DNA from: Bacteroidaceae bacterium
Lineage (GTDB): Bacteria > Bacteroidota > Bacteroidia > Bacteroidales > Bacteroidaceae
Assembly: GCA_900772575.1 (NCBI GenBank)
Contig: CAAHEN010000014.1
Location: 1-16,075 of the forward strand
DNA: 16,075 nucleotides
Reading direction: 5' to 3'
Made by a program: the position numbers and the translations under genes. The notes under the pieces were generated by a model, which saw only the letters and a program-made list of their open reading frames with translations, was not told where the DNA came from and did no database searches. Shown piece by piece: positions 15,123 through 16,075 of this stretch (the stretch's first letter is position 1; every line of letters begins with the position of its first letter).

Positions 15123-16075
15123 TTATTCCACCGTGACGGTGCTGCCGGCAGTTTGGCCACCGAACTCCGGGGCATAGAGGCACTGGGCGCTGACGGTGCC
15201 GGCGGCGTATCGTCCGGCGCGGTCGGCGGCATATTCCTCTGTCAGCGTGGCACGGCCCTTGGGCAGGTGTTCGATGAAGAGGTCGCTCGACGTGTCGTGT
15301 ACGGCGCGGTAAGCCCAGGCGCTGCCCGCGTTGGTATAGCCCGAGAGCGGGCTGAGCGGCGCGAGGCAGGCCGGACGGGCGACCTTCACGGCCACGAAGT
15401 CACAGTCGCGGTCGGCGGTGAGCGTCACGACGCGGCGCAGGCGGTCGCCGACACTGATGGGGGCGTCGCCGGCCAGCGCCTGCCAGGCGGTGCCGCGCCG
15501 GATCTCCCAGCGCGTTGTCACACTGATGCCAGAGGCCGAGGCCACGACGGCTGACTGCGGCAGCGTGTACTGTGCCACAATACTGCCCCACGACAGGCCG
15601 TCACCGTCCTTGTACAGCGTCAGTGTCTTGGCGCCGAGCGTCTTGGCGTCGGTGTATGTCTGGCTGTAGTAGCCCACGCTGTGGCGTCCCTCGACTTGGC
15701 TGGCGTCACTGCTGGCTACGGTCTCAGTGCCACGGCCCAGCCGGTAGCGCACCGGCGCCGCAGTGGCGTCCAAGGCCATGACGCGCGAACTCGTCGGAGC
15801 GGCCAGCAGGAGGGCATAGACGGCGTCGGCTGTGGCGCGCGTGTCGGTCCACAGCTGCGTGCGGCGGGCCTGCATGAGCCACAGGCACATCTCGTCGGCC
15901 ATGTCGGCCGCCGCCTTGCCGGCGCTGAGGCGCAGCGCCTCGATGGCGGCGGTCTGCGTCGGGATGCGGTAGCTCTCGCGGGTCAGGGCGGCGCGGCGCG
16001 TGTCGAAGTAGCGGCCCATGTCCGCCGTGGACACCGTGTACTCCTCCAGGCTCTTCATCGTCTCGGCGGCCTGCC
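15123..16075 (-). CDS. Alpha-2-macroglobulin-like protein, C-terminal part (5' end outside the window)
   Basis: The frame is open to the right edge; 316 residues are visible out of a family that is usually 1500-1900 long. Bacterial macroglobulins are envelope protease inhibitors or traps. The visible part shows the end of the alpha-alpha barrel domain (RTQLWTDTRATADAVYALLL) and the closing beta domains. These contain GLSWGSIVAQY, GDRLRRVVTLTADRDCDFVAV, the conserved PLSGYTNAGSAWAYRAVHD, and FIEHLPKG followed by a final strand ending in YAPEFGG and TAGSTVTVE. The thioester region, bait region and signal peptide lie outside, so inhibitory type cannot be judged. A PBP1C partner gene, common beside enterobacterial homologues, is not visible here. 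Its own terminator lies just downstream. Confidence 0.85.
   Translation of the reverse strand, partial: QAAETMKSLEEYTVSTADMGRYFDTRRAALTRESYRIPTQTAAIEALRLSAGKAAADMADEMCLWLMQARRTQLWTDTRATADAVYALLLAAPTSSRVMALDATAAPVRYRLGRGTETVASSDASQVEGRHSVGYYSQTYTDAKTLGAKTLTLYKDGDGLSWGSIVAQYTLPQSAVVASASGISVTTRWEIRRGTAWQALAGDAPISVGDRLRRVVTLTADRDCDFVAVKVARPACLAPLSPLSGYTNAGSAWAYRAVHDTSSDLFIEHLPKGRATLTEEYAADRAGRYAAGTVSAQCLYAPEFGGQTAGSTVTVE

Overview
The window comes from a Bacteroidota chromosome, most likely a fairly GC-rich Prevotella-like member of the Bacteroidales. The evidence is: a very large secreted sialidase ending in a Prevotella-type C-terminal sorting domain (IFDLQGRQV ... KGIYIVGGKKVFIK); a bacterial alpha-2-macroglobulin of the Bacteroidales type; TAnnTTTG-type -7 promoter boxes; and gene starts mostly without Shine-Dalgarno sequences. 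Both edges cut genes.

Layout. (1) Positions 2-2907 (+) hold the end of a type I restriction-modification locus. A 5'-truncated hsdM is followed by a 146-nt spacer with two 22-nt inverted repeats, then a complete two-domain hsdS. The two recognition domains of hsdS are AT-rich and its conserved central part is GC-richer, as expected if the domains were swapped in by recombination. No hsdR is visible. (2) Positions 2908-4305 are a graveyard: the 3' end of an IS30-like transposase, a 40-nt stem-loop, the N-terminal stub of a P-loop ATPase, an orphan C-terminal reading frame, an intrinsic terminator, and a pair of GC-rich 40-bp tandem repeats forming hairpins. (3) nadB (-) is complete. It is divergent from (4) a secreted M16 zinc metallopeptidase (+). 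(5) Positions 8897-9139 hold two strong hairpin terminators and a 27-nt near-copy of the 3' end of the macroglobulin gene. (6) Positions 9140-14596 (-) encode an 1818-residue multidomain protein: two SGNH esterase domains (the second with its catalytic residues replaced), a helical spacer, carbohydrate-binding-like modules, a laminin-G-like domain, a GH33-type sialidase and a sorting domain. A leader of about 300 nt precedes it. (7) The C-terminal third or less of an alpha-2-macroglobulin-like protein (-) runs off the right edge, with its own terminator.

How the parts fit. Most genes look like independent transcription units; nadB is a stand-alone NAD-biosynthesis gene. The sialidase/esterase is the clearest accessory function. 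It would cut sialic acid from host glycans outside the cell, and the N-terminal esterase could remove O-acetyl groups that block sialidases. The M16 peptidase and the macroglobulin are both envelope proteins but are not co-transcribed. I did not find a clearly new multi-gene system. The most notable items are the sialidase with one live and one dead SGNH domain, the mosaic hsdS, and the structured repeats in the intergenic regions.
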